64,000 bases of DNA from Variovorax paradoxus. GTDB lineage: Bacteria > Pseudomonadota > Gammaproteobacteria > Burkholderiales > Burkholderiaceae_C. This document shows positions 8,608-17,240 of the stretch, piece by piece (positions within the stretch are counted from its first letter, which is position 1; each line of letters starts with the position of its first letter). The stretch covers positions 22,116 through 86,115 of the forward strand of contig NZ_JAGGNU010000048.1 in assembly GCF_018614915.1 (NCBI RefSeq), in the 5' to 3' direction. A program made the position numbers and the translations under genes. The notes beneath the pieces are model-generated. The model was not told the origin of the DNA. It worked only from the letters and a program-made list of their open reading frames with translations, and ran no database searches.

Positions 8608-9618
8608 TCAACGAATCCAGCCCACCGCCAGCGGGAAGCTGAAGAAGGCCGCCACGGTGGTCCAGAAGATGATGCGCGCGATGCGTCCGGCGTCGGCGCC
8701 GAAGCGTTCGGCCAGCATCGCGACATTGCTGGCGCTCGGCAGCGCCGCCACCAGCACGATCGCCATCACGGCCGGTTCGCCGAGCGGCACGCCGAGCGCG
8801 ATCGCGCACCGCGCAGCGCCCCAGACCAGCAGCGGATGCATCAGCAGCTTGACCGCCACCACCGACAGCACGTCGGCAAGCGGCGCCTGCCGCGGCGGCG
8901 GCGCGGCGCTGCCCATGGCCGCGGCGACGAGTGCGCTCGCGCGGTGCTCGCGCGCCAGCAGGGCCGAACGCGCCAGCACCGCGCCGATCGTGAACAGCGC
9001 GACCGGCGAGGCGGCGTCGGCCAGCATCGCGATCGTGCGTTCCACCGGTCCCGGCAGCGCGAAGCGGGCGGCCGAGGCCAGCCCTCCGAGCACGATGGCC
9101 CACGGCATCGGGTTCTGCGCGATGCCGCGCAAGGCCTGCCGGGCCGCCTTGGCCGCGCCGTGCTCGTCCGCGCCGTCCAGGCGCGACAGCGCGATGCACA
9201 GCGAGGAGGTCACGAGCAGGTCGAAGGCGATCGTGATGATCATCGGCGAAGCCGCCTGGGTGCCGAGGATCGCGACCAGGAGCGGCACGCCCATGAAGCC
9301 GGTGTTCGGGAACGCGGCCACCAGTGCGCCGAAGGCCGCGTCGTTCCAGCCGATGCGCTGCCTGCGCGCCAGGGCCATGGTGGCTGCGACCACGATCAGC
9401 GCACTGGCGCCCCACACCAGCGCCACGCCGGCGTCGAGCAGCTGCGCGATCGGCGCGCCGGCGCCGAAACGGAACAACATGCACGGCAGCGCGAAATAGA
9501 GCACGAAGGCATTGAGGCCCGGAATGGCCGCGAGCGGCAGCGCACCCGCGCGAGCTGCTGCGTAGCCGGCCGCGATCAGCGCAAAGAAGGGAATGGTGAC
9601 AAGGAGGATCTGCAGCAC
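8608..9618 (-). CDS. AEC-family (auxin efflux carrier-like) permease
   Basis: About 336 residues, nearly all hydrophobic, with around ten predicted membrane helices arranged as two halves separated by a hydrophilic loop after SRLDGADEHGAAK. Typical AEC elements are visible: ALPCMLFRF in the first half, FPNTGFMGVPL in the fourth helix and ALPSASNVAMLAERFG near the C terminus. Members export or exchange carboxylates such as malate or malonate; the substrate here is unknown. GTG 9618 is used as start because the upstream cardiolipin synthase gene ends at 9645 on the same strand; no strong ribosome site is seen, so the start is tentative. Confidence 0.85.
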   Translation of the reverse strand: MLQILLVTIPFFALIAAGYAAARAGALPLAAIPGLNAFVLYFALPCMLFRFGAGAPIAQLLDAGVALVWGASALIVVAATMALARRQRIGWNDAAFGALVAAFPNTGFMGVPLLVAILGTQAASPMIITIAFDLLVTSSLCIALSRLDGADEHGAAKAARQALRGIAQNPMPWAIVLGGLASAARFALPGPVERTIAMLADAASPVALFTIGAVLARSALLAREHRASALVAAAMGSAAPPPRQAPLADVLSVVAVKLLMHPLLVWGAARCAIALGVPLGEPAVMAIVLVAALPSASNVAMLAERFGADAGRIARIIFWTTVAAFFSFPLAVGWIR

Positions 9619-9644
9619 GCGGGCGATTGTCGTCGTCGTGGCTC

Positions 9645-10928
9645 TCAGAGCTGGGGCGACAGCAGCGCGGCCAGGTGTTCCATCAGCTTCTCGCGCCGAG
9701 GCCGATCCTGCCACTGGGCGAAGCTCAGCGTCCTGCTCTTGGCGAGGTCCGCCTCGAACTGTGCCACTTGTGACTTGGCGAACGCCTCGTCGTAGATATT
9801 GAGGTTGGCCTCGTCGTTGAGTCGGAAGGAGCGATTGTCGAAATTGGTCGATCCGACCGACACCAGAAGATCGTCGACCACCATTACCTTGCAGTGGTAC
9901 ATGGTCGGTTGGAATTCGCTGATCTGCACGCCGGCTTCGAGGAGCGGGCCCCAGCCGGCGCGCGACGCGCCACGCACGGTCTGCGCGTCCGTGATCGGTC
10001 CCGGCGTGATGATGCGCACGCGCACACCGCGCTTCACGGCCGCGATCAGGGCGTCGCGCGCAAGATCGTCGGGCACGAAGTAGGCGCTCGAGAGATCGAT
10101 GGTCCGAGTGGCCGCGGCGATCGACAACAGGTACATCAGATGCATGCTTTCGCTGCCGCCGGACGGCGAACTGCTGAACATCTGCGCAGCGCCTGCACCG
10201 CGCGCCGGAATGGCCGGGAAATAGCGTTCGCCGTGCAGCACTGCGCCCGAGGCCTTGATCCAGTTGTCCATGAACACGGCCTGCATCTGCGCGACCACTG
10301 GACCTTCCACCATGTAGTGCGAGTCGCGCCAATGGTCGGGATCCTGCGCGTCGCCCGTCCACTCCGGCGCGATGCCCACGCCGCCGGTAAAGCCCACCGC
10401 GCCGTCGGCCACCAACAGCTTCCGGTGCGTGCGGTTGTTGAAGCGCGCGATGTCGTACCAGCTCGGCTTGTGGAACCTGCGGATCTCGACGCCCGCCTCT
10501 TCCATCGATCTCAGCAGCTGCTCTTCGATCTTCTGACTGCCCACCCAGTCGAGCAGCACATGCACCTTGACACCGGCGCGCGCCCGTTCCGACAGCGCTT
10601 CGGCGAAGGCGCGTCCGATGTCGCCGGACCAGTAGATGTAGGTCTCGAAGGTGACGCTCCTCTTCGCGCCGCGGATGGCCGCGAGCATCGGCGGAAAGAT
10701 CCGGTCGCCGTTGATCAGCGCTTCGAAACGGTTGCCCTGCGCGATCGGCGGGCCGAGCAATACGCTCATCGCGCGGCGAAACTGCGGATCGTGCAGGCCG
10801 TACTCGCGTTCGATGTGCTGCTCGATCTTCTTCTCGCCGGGCACGAGGTTGAGCACCAACAACGTCGCCAGCAGCGTCGCCAGCGCCGACCAGAAGGCAA
10901 TGGCGAGCGGATGTCTTGTTTTTTTCAT
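9645..10928 (-). CDS. Cardiolipin synthase / phospholipase D family protein
   Basis: Membrane phospholipid enzyme of 427 residues with one N-terminal transmembrane helix (about 10-27) and two HKD catalytic motifs: H-R-K-L-L-V-A-D near residue 168 and H-C-K-V-M-V-V-D near residue 342, each followed by the usual GxGG or GSTNFDNRS continuation. The family condenses two phosphatidylglycerol molecules, or PG with PE, to cardiolipin. One helix rather than two favours the ClsB/ClsC-like branch. The AEC permease starts 26 bp downstream. It is divergent from rep with a 112-bp gap. Confidence 0.88.
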   Translation of the reverse strand: MKKTRHPLAIAFWSALATLLATLLVLNLVPGEKKIEQHIEREYGLHDPQFRRAMSVLLGPPIAQGNRFEALINGDRIFPPMLAAIRGAKRSVTFETYIYWSGDIGRAFAEALSERARAGVKVHVLLDWVGSQKIEEQLLRSMEEAGVEIRRFHKPSWYDIARFNNRTHRKLLVADGAVGFTGGVGIAPEWTGDAQDPDHWRDSHYMVEGPVVAQMQAVFMDNWIKASGAVLHGERYFPAIPARGAGAAQMFSSSPSGGSESMHLMYLLSIAAATRTIDLSSAYFVPDDLARDALIAAVKRGVRVRIITPGPITDAQTVRGASRAGWGPLLEAGVQISEFQPTMYHCKVMVVDDLLVSVGSTNFDNRSFRLNDEANLNIYDEAFAKSQVAQFEADLAKSRTLSFAQWQDRPRREKLMEHLAALLSPQL

Positions 10929-11040
10929 GCGGCGTGGGCGATCACAAAGACGAACAGGTCTAACACGGCGCTACATCTGCGGCCGTCCGACGGCGCCCCG
11001 TATCATTGCCCGCTTTGCGCCTTTCCCCCTCCCCGTCTTC

Positions 11041-13140
11041 ATGTCCTCCGGTCTCAACCTCGCGCAACAAGAAGCCGTCAACTTCCTGCATGGCCCCTGC
11101 CTCGTGCTCGCGGGCGCGGGTTCGGGCAAGACGCGCGTGATCACGCACAAGATCGCGCGGCTGATCCAGGCCGGCCTGGAGCCGAAGCGCATCGCAGCCA
11201 TCACCTTCACCAACAAGGCCGCGGCCGAGATGCGCGAACGCGCCAAGGGGCTGATCGGGCGCGACGCGAAGCACGTGGTGGTCTGCACCTTCCACGCGCT
11301 GGGCGTGCGCATGATGCGCGAGGACGGCGCGGTGCTCGGCCTGAAGCCGGCCTTCAGCATCCTCGACAGCGACGACGTGACGAAGATCCTCAAGGACGCC
11401 GGCGGCACCACCGATGCGGCGACCGCGCGCATCTGGCAGTGGACCATCAGCAAGTGGAAGAACATGGGCCTGAACGCCGCGCAGGCCGAGGCCCAGGCCG
11501 CCGACGACAACGAACGCATCACCGCGCGCATCATGGGCCGCTACGAAGAGCGGCTCGCCGCCTACCAGAGCGTGGACTTCGACGACCTGATCGGCATGCC
11601 GCTCAAGCTGCTGCAGCAGCATGACGAGGTGCGCGCCAAGTGGCAGGCGGCGCTCGGCCACGTGCTGGTCGACGAATACCAGGACACCAACGCCACGCAG
11701 TACGAGGTGCTGAAGGCGCTGGTCGGCGAGCGCGGGCGCTTCACCGCGGTGGGCGACGACGACCAGTCGATCTACGGCTGGCGCGGCGCGACGCTCGACA
11801 ACCTGAAGAAGCTGCCGATCGACTATCCGAGCCTCAAGGTCATCAAGCTCGAGCAGAACTACCGCAGCACCAGCGCGATCCTGCGCGCGGCCAACAACGT
11901 GATCGGGCCGAACCCCAAGCTCTTTCCGAAGACGCTGTTCAGCGAGCTCGGCGAGGGCGAGCCGGTGCGCGTGGTCGACGCCGACAGCGAGGCGCACGAG
12001 GCCGAGCGCACGGTGGCGCGCATCCAGAGCCTGCGCGGCGGCGATGCCACCACGCAAGGGCAGCAGCACAAGGAGTTCCGCGACTTCGCGATCCTCTACC
12101 GCGCCAACCACCAGGCGCGCGTCTTCGAGCAGGCACTGCGCAAGGCGCAGATCCCGTACAAGGTCTCGGGCGGCCAGAGCTTCTTCGACCGCGCCGAGAT
12201 CAAGGACCTGTGCGGCTGGTTCCGGCTCTGGGTCAACAACGACGACGACCCGGCCTTCCTGCGCGCCGTGACCACGCCCAAGCGCGGCATCGGCCACACC
12301 ACGCTGGCCAGCCTGGGCACCTTCGCGAGCCAGTACAAGCTGAGCCTGTTCGAAGCCCTGTTCTCGCCCTCGCTGCCGAGCGTGATGCCCAAGCGTGCGC
12401 TGGAAGGCCTGCACGAATTCGGCCGCTACATCAACGACCTGGAATACCGCGCGCGCCGCACTATGGGCGCCGAGGACGCGCGCGCCTTCCTGGCCGACTG
12501 GCTGAAGGAGATCGACTACGAGAAGCATCTCTACGACGGCGAGGACAGCGAGCAGGTCGCGGCCGGCCGCTGGACCAACGTGCTCGAGTTCTGCGACTGG
12601 ATGTCGCAGCGCTGCGGCGGGCAGATCGACGACGCATCGGGAGCCACGGTCGAGAGCGAACGCAAGAGCTTGCTCGAAGTGGCGCAGACCATCTCGCTGC
12701 TGTCCACCATCAGCGAGCGCGAGAAGGACCAGAACGTCGTCACGCTCTCCACGCTGCATGCATCCAAGGGACTCGAGTGGCCGCACGTCATGCTGGTCGG
12801 CGTGACCGAGGGACTGCTGCCCTTCAAGCTCGACGACGACGGCGGCCGGCAGGAGAAGATCAGCGACGACACGCTGCAGCGCCTGCAGGAAGAACGCCGC
12901 CTGATGTACGTGGGCATCACACGCGCGCAGCGCAGCCTGGCGGTGAGCTGGACCAAGCGGCGCAAGCAGGGCCGCGAGATGGTGCCGGCGCAGCCGAGCC
13001 GCTTCATCGCCGAGATGGCGCTGGACAAGAAGACCACCCGGGAAGACCCGCGCGAGAAGCTCAAGGCCCTGCGCGCCGAGTTCGCGCGCAAGGTGCAGGA
13101 CAACGCGGCGGCAGCAGCAGCAGCGGCGGCAGCGCCATGA
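11041..13140 (+). CDS. rep: ATP-dependent DNA helicase Rep
   Basis: UvrD/Rep superfamily 1A helicase, 699 residues, unwinding 3'-5' and clearing proteins ahead of replication forks. Motifs seen: Walker A GAGSGKT at 25-31, ITFTNKAAAEM, VDEYQDTN, GDDDQSIYGWRGA, EQNYRST, TLHASKGLEW and VGITRAQRSL. ATG 11041 gives the family N terminus GLNLAQQEAV. The C terminus ends in a run of ten alanines encoded by a GCN repeat (near 13106-13136), which overlaps the start of the next gene: its ATG 13137 shares bases with this stop codon, implying translational coupling. Confidence 0.95.
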   Translation: MSSGLNLAQQEAVNFLHGPCLVLAGAGSGKTRVITHKIARLIQAGLEPKRIAAITFTNKAAAEMRERAKGLIGRDAKHVVVCTFHALGVRMMREDGAVLGLKPAFSILDSDDVTKILKDAGGTTDAATARIWQWTISKWKNMGLNAAQAEAQAADDNERITARIMGRYEERLAAYQSVDFDDLIGMPLKLLQQHDEVRAKWQAALGHVLVDEYQDTNATQYEVLKALVGERGRFTAVGDDDQSIYGWRGATLDNLKKLPIDYPSLKVIKLEQNYRSTSAILRAANNVIGPNPKLFPKTLFSELGEGEPVRVVDADSEAHEAERTVARIQSLRGGDATTQGQQHKEFRDFAILYRANHQARVFEQALRKAQIPYKVSGGQSFFDRAEIKDLCGWFRLWVNNDDDPAFLRAVTTPKRGIGHTTLASLGTFASQYKLSLFEALFSPSLPSVMPKRALEGLHEFGRYINDLEYRARRTMGAEDARAFLADWLKEIDYEKHLYDGEDSEQVAAGRWTNVLEFCDWMSQRCGGQIDDASGATVESERKSLLEVAQTISLLSTISEREKDQNVVTLSTLHASKGLEWPHVMLVGVTEGLLPFKLDDDGGRQEKISDDTLQRLQEERRLMYVGITRAQRSLAVSWTKRRKQGREMVPAQPSRFIAEMALDKKTTREDPREKLKALRAEFARKVQDNAAAAAAAAAAP

Positions 13141-13565
13141 AGCGGCACCTGCTGCTCGCCCTGTGCATCGCCGCCGGCAGCGCCGCGGCCCAGCCGGCAT
13201 GCCCGGCCAGCGGCCGCGAGCTGCCGGTCGAAGCGCTCTACGGCCAGTGGGAGGCGCGCTTCGAAGGCGTGCCGGGCATCGCGCGGCTGCAGCTCGCCAG
13301 GCATCCCGACTATGCCGGCGTGCGCGGCACCATCACGCGCGAAGGCGGCACGGCGCCCTCGACGGTGGCCCAGCTCGCGGGCGACATCGACGACGAGGGC
13401 TTGCTCAACATCGACGAATCGATGGACGGCCGCGCCATCAGCGGCGTGTGGCTCGGCGAGCTGCAGGCCGGATCCTGCGGCAAGGAATTCAGGGGAAGCT
13501 GGCGAAACGCCGCCGACGACAGCACGCGTCCCTTTGTGCTGAACAAGACGGGCAGTTGGCAATGA
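13137..13565 (+). CDS. Small secreted protein, unknown function
   Basis: A 142-residue protein with a clear signal peptide (MKRHLLLALCIAAGSAAAQ) and a mature part of about 123 residues containing an early cysteine (PACPASGREL) and a second in GSCGKEF. The mature sequence looks like a compact beta-rich domain (WEARFEGVPGIARLQL, GVWLGELQ). ATG 13137 overlaps the rep stop (ATGA) and its own stop overlaps the start of pldA, so the three genes form one overlapping unit. I recognise no domain name. Its place between rep and an outer-membrane phospholipase suggests an envelope role only by position. Confidence 0.7.
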   Translation: MKRHLLLALCIAAGSAAAQPACPASGRELPVEALYGQWEARFEGVPGIARLQLARHPDYAGVRGTITREGGTAPSTVAQLAGDIDDEGLLNIDESMDGRAISGVWLGELQAGSCGKEFRGSWRNAADDSTRPFVLNKTGSWQ

Positions 13566-14722
13566 ACACACGCATCACCACCACTATTGCAGCGCTGCTT
13601 GCCGGCTTCGGCATCGCAGGCGCGCACGCACAACCGGCAGAGAAGCCGCCGAGCCCGCTGGCCGAATCGCAGTTGACCTGGCAGCAATGCCAGCGCCTGG
13701 CCGACAACAAGGAAGCGCGCCTGGCCTGCTTCGATCGCTGGGCGCAGCAGCAGACCTTGCCCGCCGCCTCGGTACCGGCGGCGCCGCCGGTGCTCGCCAA
13801 CACGCAGCCGCCGGCGCCGGTGGACGCCGCCATGCCGGCCACGCGCGTGGTCTCGGTCGCCACCGAGGAAGGCTGCCGCGACCGCCAGTACTCCGTGCTC
13901 TCGCGCTTCTGGGAACTCGAGAACGGCACCGACTGCGGCGCCTTCAGCTTCCGCGCCTACCGGCCGCTCAACGTGTCAGCCTCGGCAGCCACCAACCAGC
14001 CGCAGACGCCGACCTCGCCTGCGGCCGGCCACAGCGGCGACGACATCGCCTACCAGGCCAACGAGATGCGCATCGGCCTCTCGGTGCGCACCAAGCTGGC
14101 CCAGGGCATGCTGACGCAGAACGATCCGGTCAAGAAGGATTCGCTGTGGTTCGGCTACAGCCAGCAGTCCACCTGGCAGCTGTTCAACGGCGCGATCTCT
14201 CGGCCCTTCCGCACCACCGACCACGAGCCGGAGCTGATGTACGTCTATCCCACCGACGTGCAGCTGGCGGGCGGCTGGCGCTGGCGCTATGCGGGTGTCG
14301 GCCTGGTGCACCAGTCGAACGGCCAGAGCCTGCCCTATTCGCGCAGCTGGAACCGCGTCTACCTGATGGGCGGCATGGAGCTGGACGATCGCTTCACGCT
14401 CACCGGCCGCGTGTGGCAGCGCCTGCATGAAGATGCCGCGAAGGACGACAACCCGGACATCTCCAACTACATCGGCCGCGCCGAACTCACGGGCCGCTGG
14501 AACCTCAACCGCGACAACACGCTCGGCGTGACGGTGCGCAACAACCTGCGCAACAGTGGGCGCGGCTCGGTGCGGCTCGAATGGCTCAAGCCCATCGGCG
14601 ACTCGAGCCGGAGCAACCTGCACTTCCACACGCAGCTGTTCCACGGCTACGGCGACACGCTGGTCGACTACAACCGCAAGCGCACGGTGCTGAGCATCGG
14701 CCTGAGCCTGGTCGACTTCTAG
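13562..14722 (+). CDS. pldA: Outer membrane phospholipase A
   Basis: Outer-membrane beta-barrel phospholipase (OMPLA), 386 residues, with signal peptide ending AGAHA-QP. The N-terminal third (to about 160) is a proline/alanine-rich extension with a WQQC...RLACFDRWA helix seen in related proteins; the barrel follows. The catalytic triad pattern H-x-S-N-G ... N is intact: His250, Ser252 and Asn264, the same spacing as E. coli His142/Ser144/Asn156. The C terminus ends in an aromatic residue (VDF), as expected for barrel assembly. ATG 13562 overlaps the preceding stop codon. Confidence 0.92.
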   Translation: MNTRITTTIAALLAGFGIAGAHAQPAEKPPSPLAESQLTWQQCQRLADNKEARLACFDRWAQQQTLPAASVPAAPPVLANTQPPAPVDAAMPATRVVSVATEEGCRDRQYSVLSRFWELENGTDCGAFSFRAYRPLNVSASAATNQPQTPTSPAAGHSGDDIAYQANEMRIGLSVRTKLAQGMLTQNDPVKKDSLWFGYSQQSTWQLFNGAISRPFRTTDHEPELMYVYPTDVQLAGGWRWRYAGVGLVHQSNGQSLPYSRSWNRVYLMGGMELDDRFTLTGRVWQRLHEDAAKDDNPDISNYIGRAELTGRWNLNRDNTLGVTVRNNLRNSGRGSVRLEWLKPIGDSSRSNLHFHTQLFHGYGDTLVDYNRKRTVLSIGLSLVDF

Positions 14723-14813
14723 GGCTTTCGGAAACCTCGGTCGAGGTGGCGAGCGGATTGCGCCTAGCATGGCGCACTCCTCTTCATACAAACACCAAGA
14801 CACGGAGGCTCGC

Positions 14814-16139
14814 ATGAGCGCAGTCACGCCCGCTTCGGGCACCTCGGCGGCCGCCGTGCCGCACTACACGGCCGAAGAAAAGCGCCGCCGGATCTTCGCC
14901 ATCGTCGGCGCATCTTCAGGCAACCTGGTCGAGTGGTTCGACTTCTACGTCTACGCGTTCTCGTCGATCTACTTCGCTGCGTCCTTCTTCCCGAAGTCCG
15001 ACCCCACCGTCCAGCTGCTCAACACCGCCGGCGTGTTCGCGGCCGGCTTCCTGATGCGGCCGATCGGCGGCTGGCTGTTCGGCCGCATCGCCGACCGCAA
15101 GGGCCGCAAGACCTCGATGGTGATCTCGGTCACGATGATGTGCGCGGGCTCCCTGGCCATCGCCTGCCTGCCGACCTACGACAGCATCGGTGCCTGGGCG
15201 CCTGCCCTGCTGCTGGTCGCGCGCCTGTTCCAGGGGCTCTCGGTCGGCGGCGAGTACGGCACCACCGCCACCTACATGAGCGAGGTGGCGCTGCGCGGCC
15301 AGCGCGGCTTCTTCTCGTCCTTCCAGTACGTCACGCTGATCGGCGGCCAATTGCTGGCGGTGCTGGTGATCGTGGCGCTCGAACAGCTGCTGAGCGAGGC
15401 CGAGCTCAAGGCCTGGGGCTGGCGCATCCCGTTCCTGGTCGGCGCGCTCACTGCCGTGGTCGCGATGCAGCTGCGCCGGCAGCTGCACGAGACCTCGAGC
15501 ACCGAGAGCCGCAGCAACCGCGAGGCCGGCACGCTCGCAGCCCTGTTCCGCCACCACAAGGCCGCCTTCTTCACCGTGCTGGGCTTCACCGCGGGCGGCT
15601 CGCTGATCTTCTATACCTTCACCACCTACATGCAGAAGTACCTGGTCAACACGGTCGGCCTGCCGATCAAGACCACCAGCTACGTGATGACCTGCGCCCT
15701 CTTCGTCTACATGTGCATGCAGCCGGTGTTCGGCGCGCTGTCGGACGGCATCGGCCGACGCAGCAACATGCTGCTGTTCGGCGGACTCGGCGCGCTGGCG
15801 ACGGTGCCGATCCTGAGCGCGCTGCAACACGCGACCAACCCGGTGGTCGCCTTCGTGCTGATCATCGTGGCGCTGGCGATCGTGAGCTTCTACACCTCGA
15901 TCAGCGGCATCGTGAAGGCGGAGATGTTCCCGCCCGAAGTGCGCGCGCTCGGCGTCGGCCTGGCCTACGCGGTGGCCAATGCGATCTTCGGCGGCTCGGC
16001 CGAGTACGTGGCGCTGGGCCTCAAGTCGCTGGGCCACGAATCGAGCTTCTTCTGGTATGTGACGGCGATGATGGCGATCGCCTTCTTCGTCAGCTGGCGG
16101 CTGCCCCGGCAGGCGGCCTACCTGCATCACGACCATTGA
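14814..16139 (+). CDS. kgtP: Alpha-ketoglutarate:H+ symporter (MHS family MFS)
   Basis: Twelve-helix major facilitator permease, 441 residues, extremely close in pattern to E. coli KgtP along its length: GNLVEWFDFYVYAF, LMRPIGGWLFGRIADRKGRK, LFQGLSVGGEYGTTATYMSE, FTTYMQKYLVNT, FYTSISGIVKAEMFP and VALGLKSLG. It should import 2-oxoglutarate or a related dicarboxylate with protons. ATG 14814 has a GGAGG site 5 nt upstream; an in-frame ATG at 14769 is less likely. It stands on its own between pldA and the D-amino-acid-type operon. Confidence 0.9.
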   Translation: MSAVTPASGTSAAAVPHYTAEEKRRRIFAIVGASSGNLVEWFDFYVYAFSSIYFAASFFPKSDPTVQLLNTAGVFAAGFLMRPIGGWLFGRIADRKGRKTSMVISVTMMCAGSLAIACLPTYDSIGAWAPALLLVARLFQGLSVGGEYGTTATYMSEVALRGQRGFFSSFQYVTLIGGQLLAVLVIVALEQLLSEAELKAWGWRIPFLVGALTAVVAMQLRRQLHETSSTESRSNREAGTLAALFRHHKAAFFTVLGFTAGGSLIFYTFTTYMQKYLVNTVGLPIKTTSYVMTCALFVYMCMQPVFGALSDGIGRRSNMLLFGGLGALATVPILSALQHATNPVVAFVLIIVALAIVSFYTSISGIVKAEMFPPEVRALGVGLAYAVANAIFGGSAEYVALGLKSLGHESSFFWYVTAMMAIAFFVSWRLPRQAAYLHHDH

Positions 16140-16160
16140 TCTCGCTCGTTAGAAAAACTG

Positions 16161-16186
16161 AACTACAGATGTAGTTTCAGGTAGTT
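16161..16186. promoter_or_regulatory. Candidate operator upstream of the D-amino-acid-type operon
   Basis: Positions 16161-16176 form a perfect dyad AACTAC-AGAT-GTAGTT, and a further GTAGTT half-site is at 16181-16186. The block lies about 85-110 bp upstream of the binding-protein start at 16270 in a short A/T-rich patch. It is the only obvious dyad in this gap, so it is a candidate site for the LysR-type regulator encoded at 22017 or for another regulator. Binding is inferred. Confidence 0.4.
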
Positions 16187-16269
16187 TATTTTTTGAATGC
16201 GCGGCCTAGACTTGTCCCCAGGCCGCGCTTTCCGGCCCGTTCATTCCACGTTGCCGGAGGCTACCTGTC

Positions 16270-17240
16270 ATGCGTCTGCGTTCGCTGCTGCCTGCTCTTG
16301 CTCTCGCCGCGCTGGCGGCCATTTCGGCGCCGGCCCTGGCGGCCTATCCGGACAAGCCGATCCGGCTGATCGTGCCCTCGGCACCGGGCGGCGCACCCGA
16401 CGCGCTGATGCGCGCACTGGCCACGCAGCTGTCGCAGCAGATGGGCGTGCCCATCGTGATCGACAACAAGCCCGGCGGCTCCTACACGATCGGCACCATG
16501 GACCTGGTCGTTCGCCGGCCGACGGCTACACGCTGGCCTACGGCAACGTTGTCTCGCTGGCCACCAACCGCTCGCTGCTGAACAACGTGCCCTACGACGT
16601 CGAGAAGGACCTGACGCTCGTCGCCAACACGCTGCGCCTGTCCAACCTGATGATCGTCAACAACGACTTGCCGGTCAAAACCGTGCCCGAGCTGATTGCC
16701 TACGCGAAGAAGAATCCGGGCAAGCTGGCCTTTGCCTCCGACGGCAACGGCACCACGGCCCATCTGGGGGTGGAGCTCTTCAAGGCCATGACCGGCACCA
16801 GCATGCTGCACGTGCCCTACAAGGCGGGGACGGCGGCCCTCACCGACCTGATCGGCGGCGGCGTTCAGCTCATGATGATCAACACGCCGGTGTCCGGTCC
16901 GCCGGCCCAGGCGGGCCGCGTGAGGGCGCTGGGCATCTCGTCGAGCCAGCGCTCGTCCACCTACCCGGACATTCCCACCATTGCCGAGTCCGGCGTGCCG
17001 GGCTTCGAGGTGGTGGCCTGGGGCGGCATCGTCGGGCCGGCCCACATGCCCAAGGACATCGTGACCCGCCTCAATGCCGAGATCCGCAGCGCGCTGGCCA
17101 ACCCGGCGGTGCGCGAACGCTTCAAGGTGCTGGGCGCCGAGACCGACCCCAGCACGCCGGAACAGTTTCTCGAACTCTCGCGCCGCGAGACCGTCAAGTG
17201 GGCCAGGATCATCAAGGACTCGGGCGCGAAGATCGATTGA
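16270..17240 (+). pseudogene. Bug/TctC-family substrate-binding protein with a frameshift
   Basis: Periplasmic binding protein of tripartite tricarboxylate (TTT) type systems. Translation from ATG 16270 gives a signal peptide (ending APALA-AYPDK), then IRLIVPSAPGGAPDALMR and IVIDNKPGGSYTIGTMDLV, after which the family sequence moves to another frame (SPADGYTLAYGN...) that continues to the stop at 17240. The switch is near 16510-16513 and one missing base would explain it. Repaired, the protein would be about 323 residues, the usual Bug length, with normal lobes. It is either a recent pseudogene or a sequencing error. No TctA/TctB membrane partners are nearby. Confidence 0.8.
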
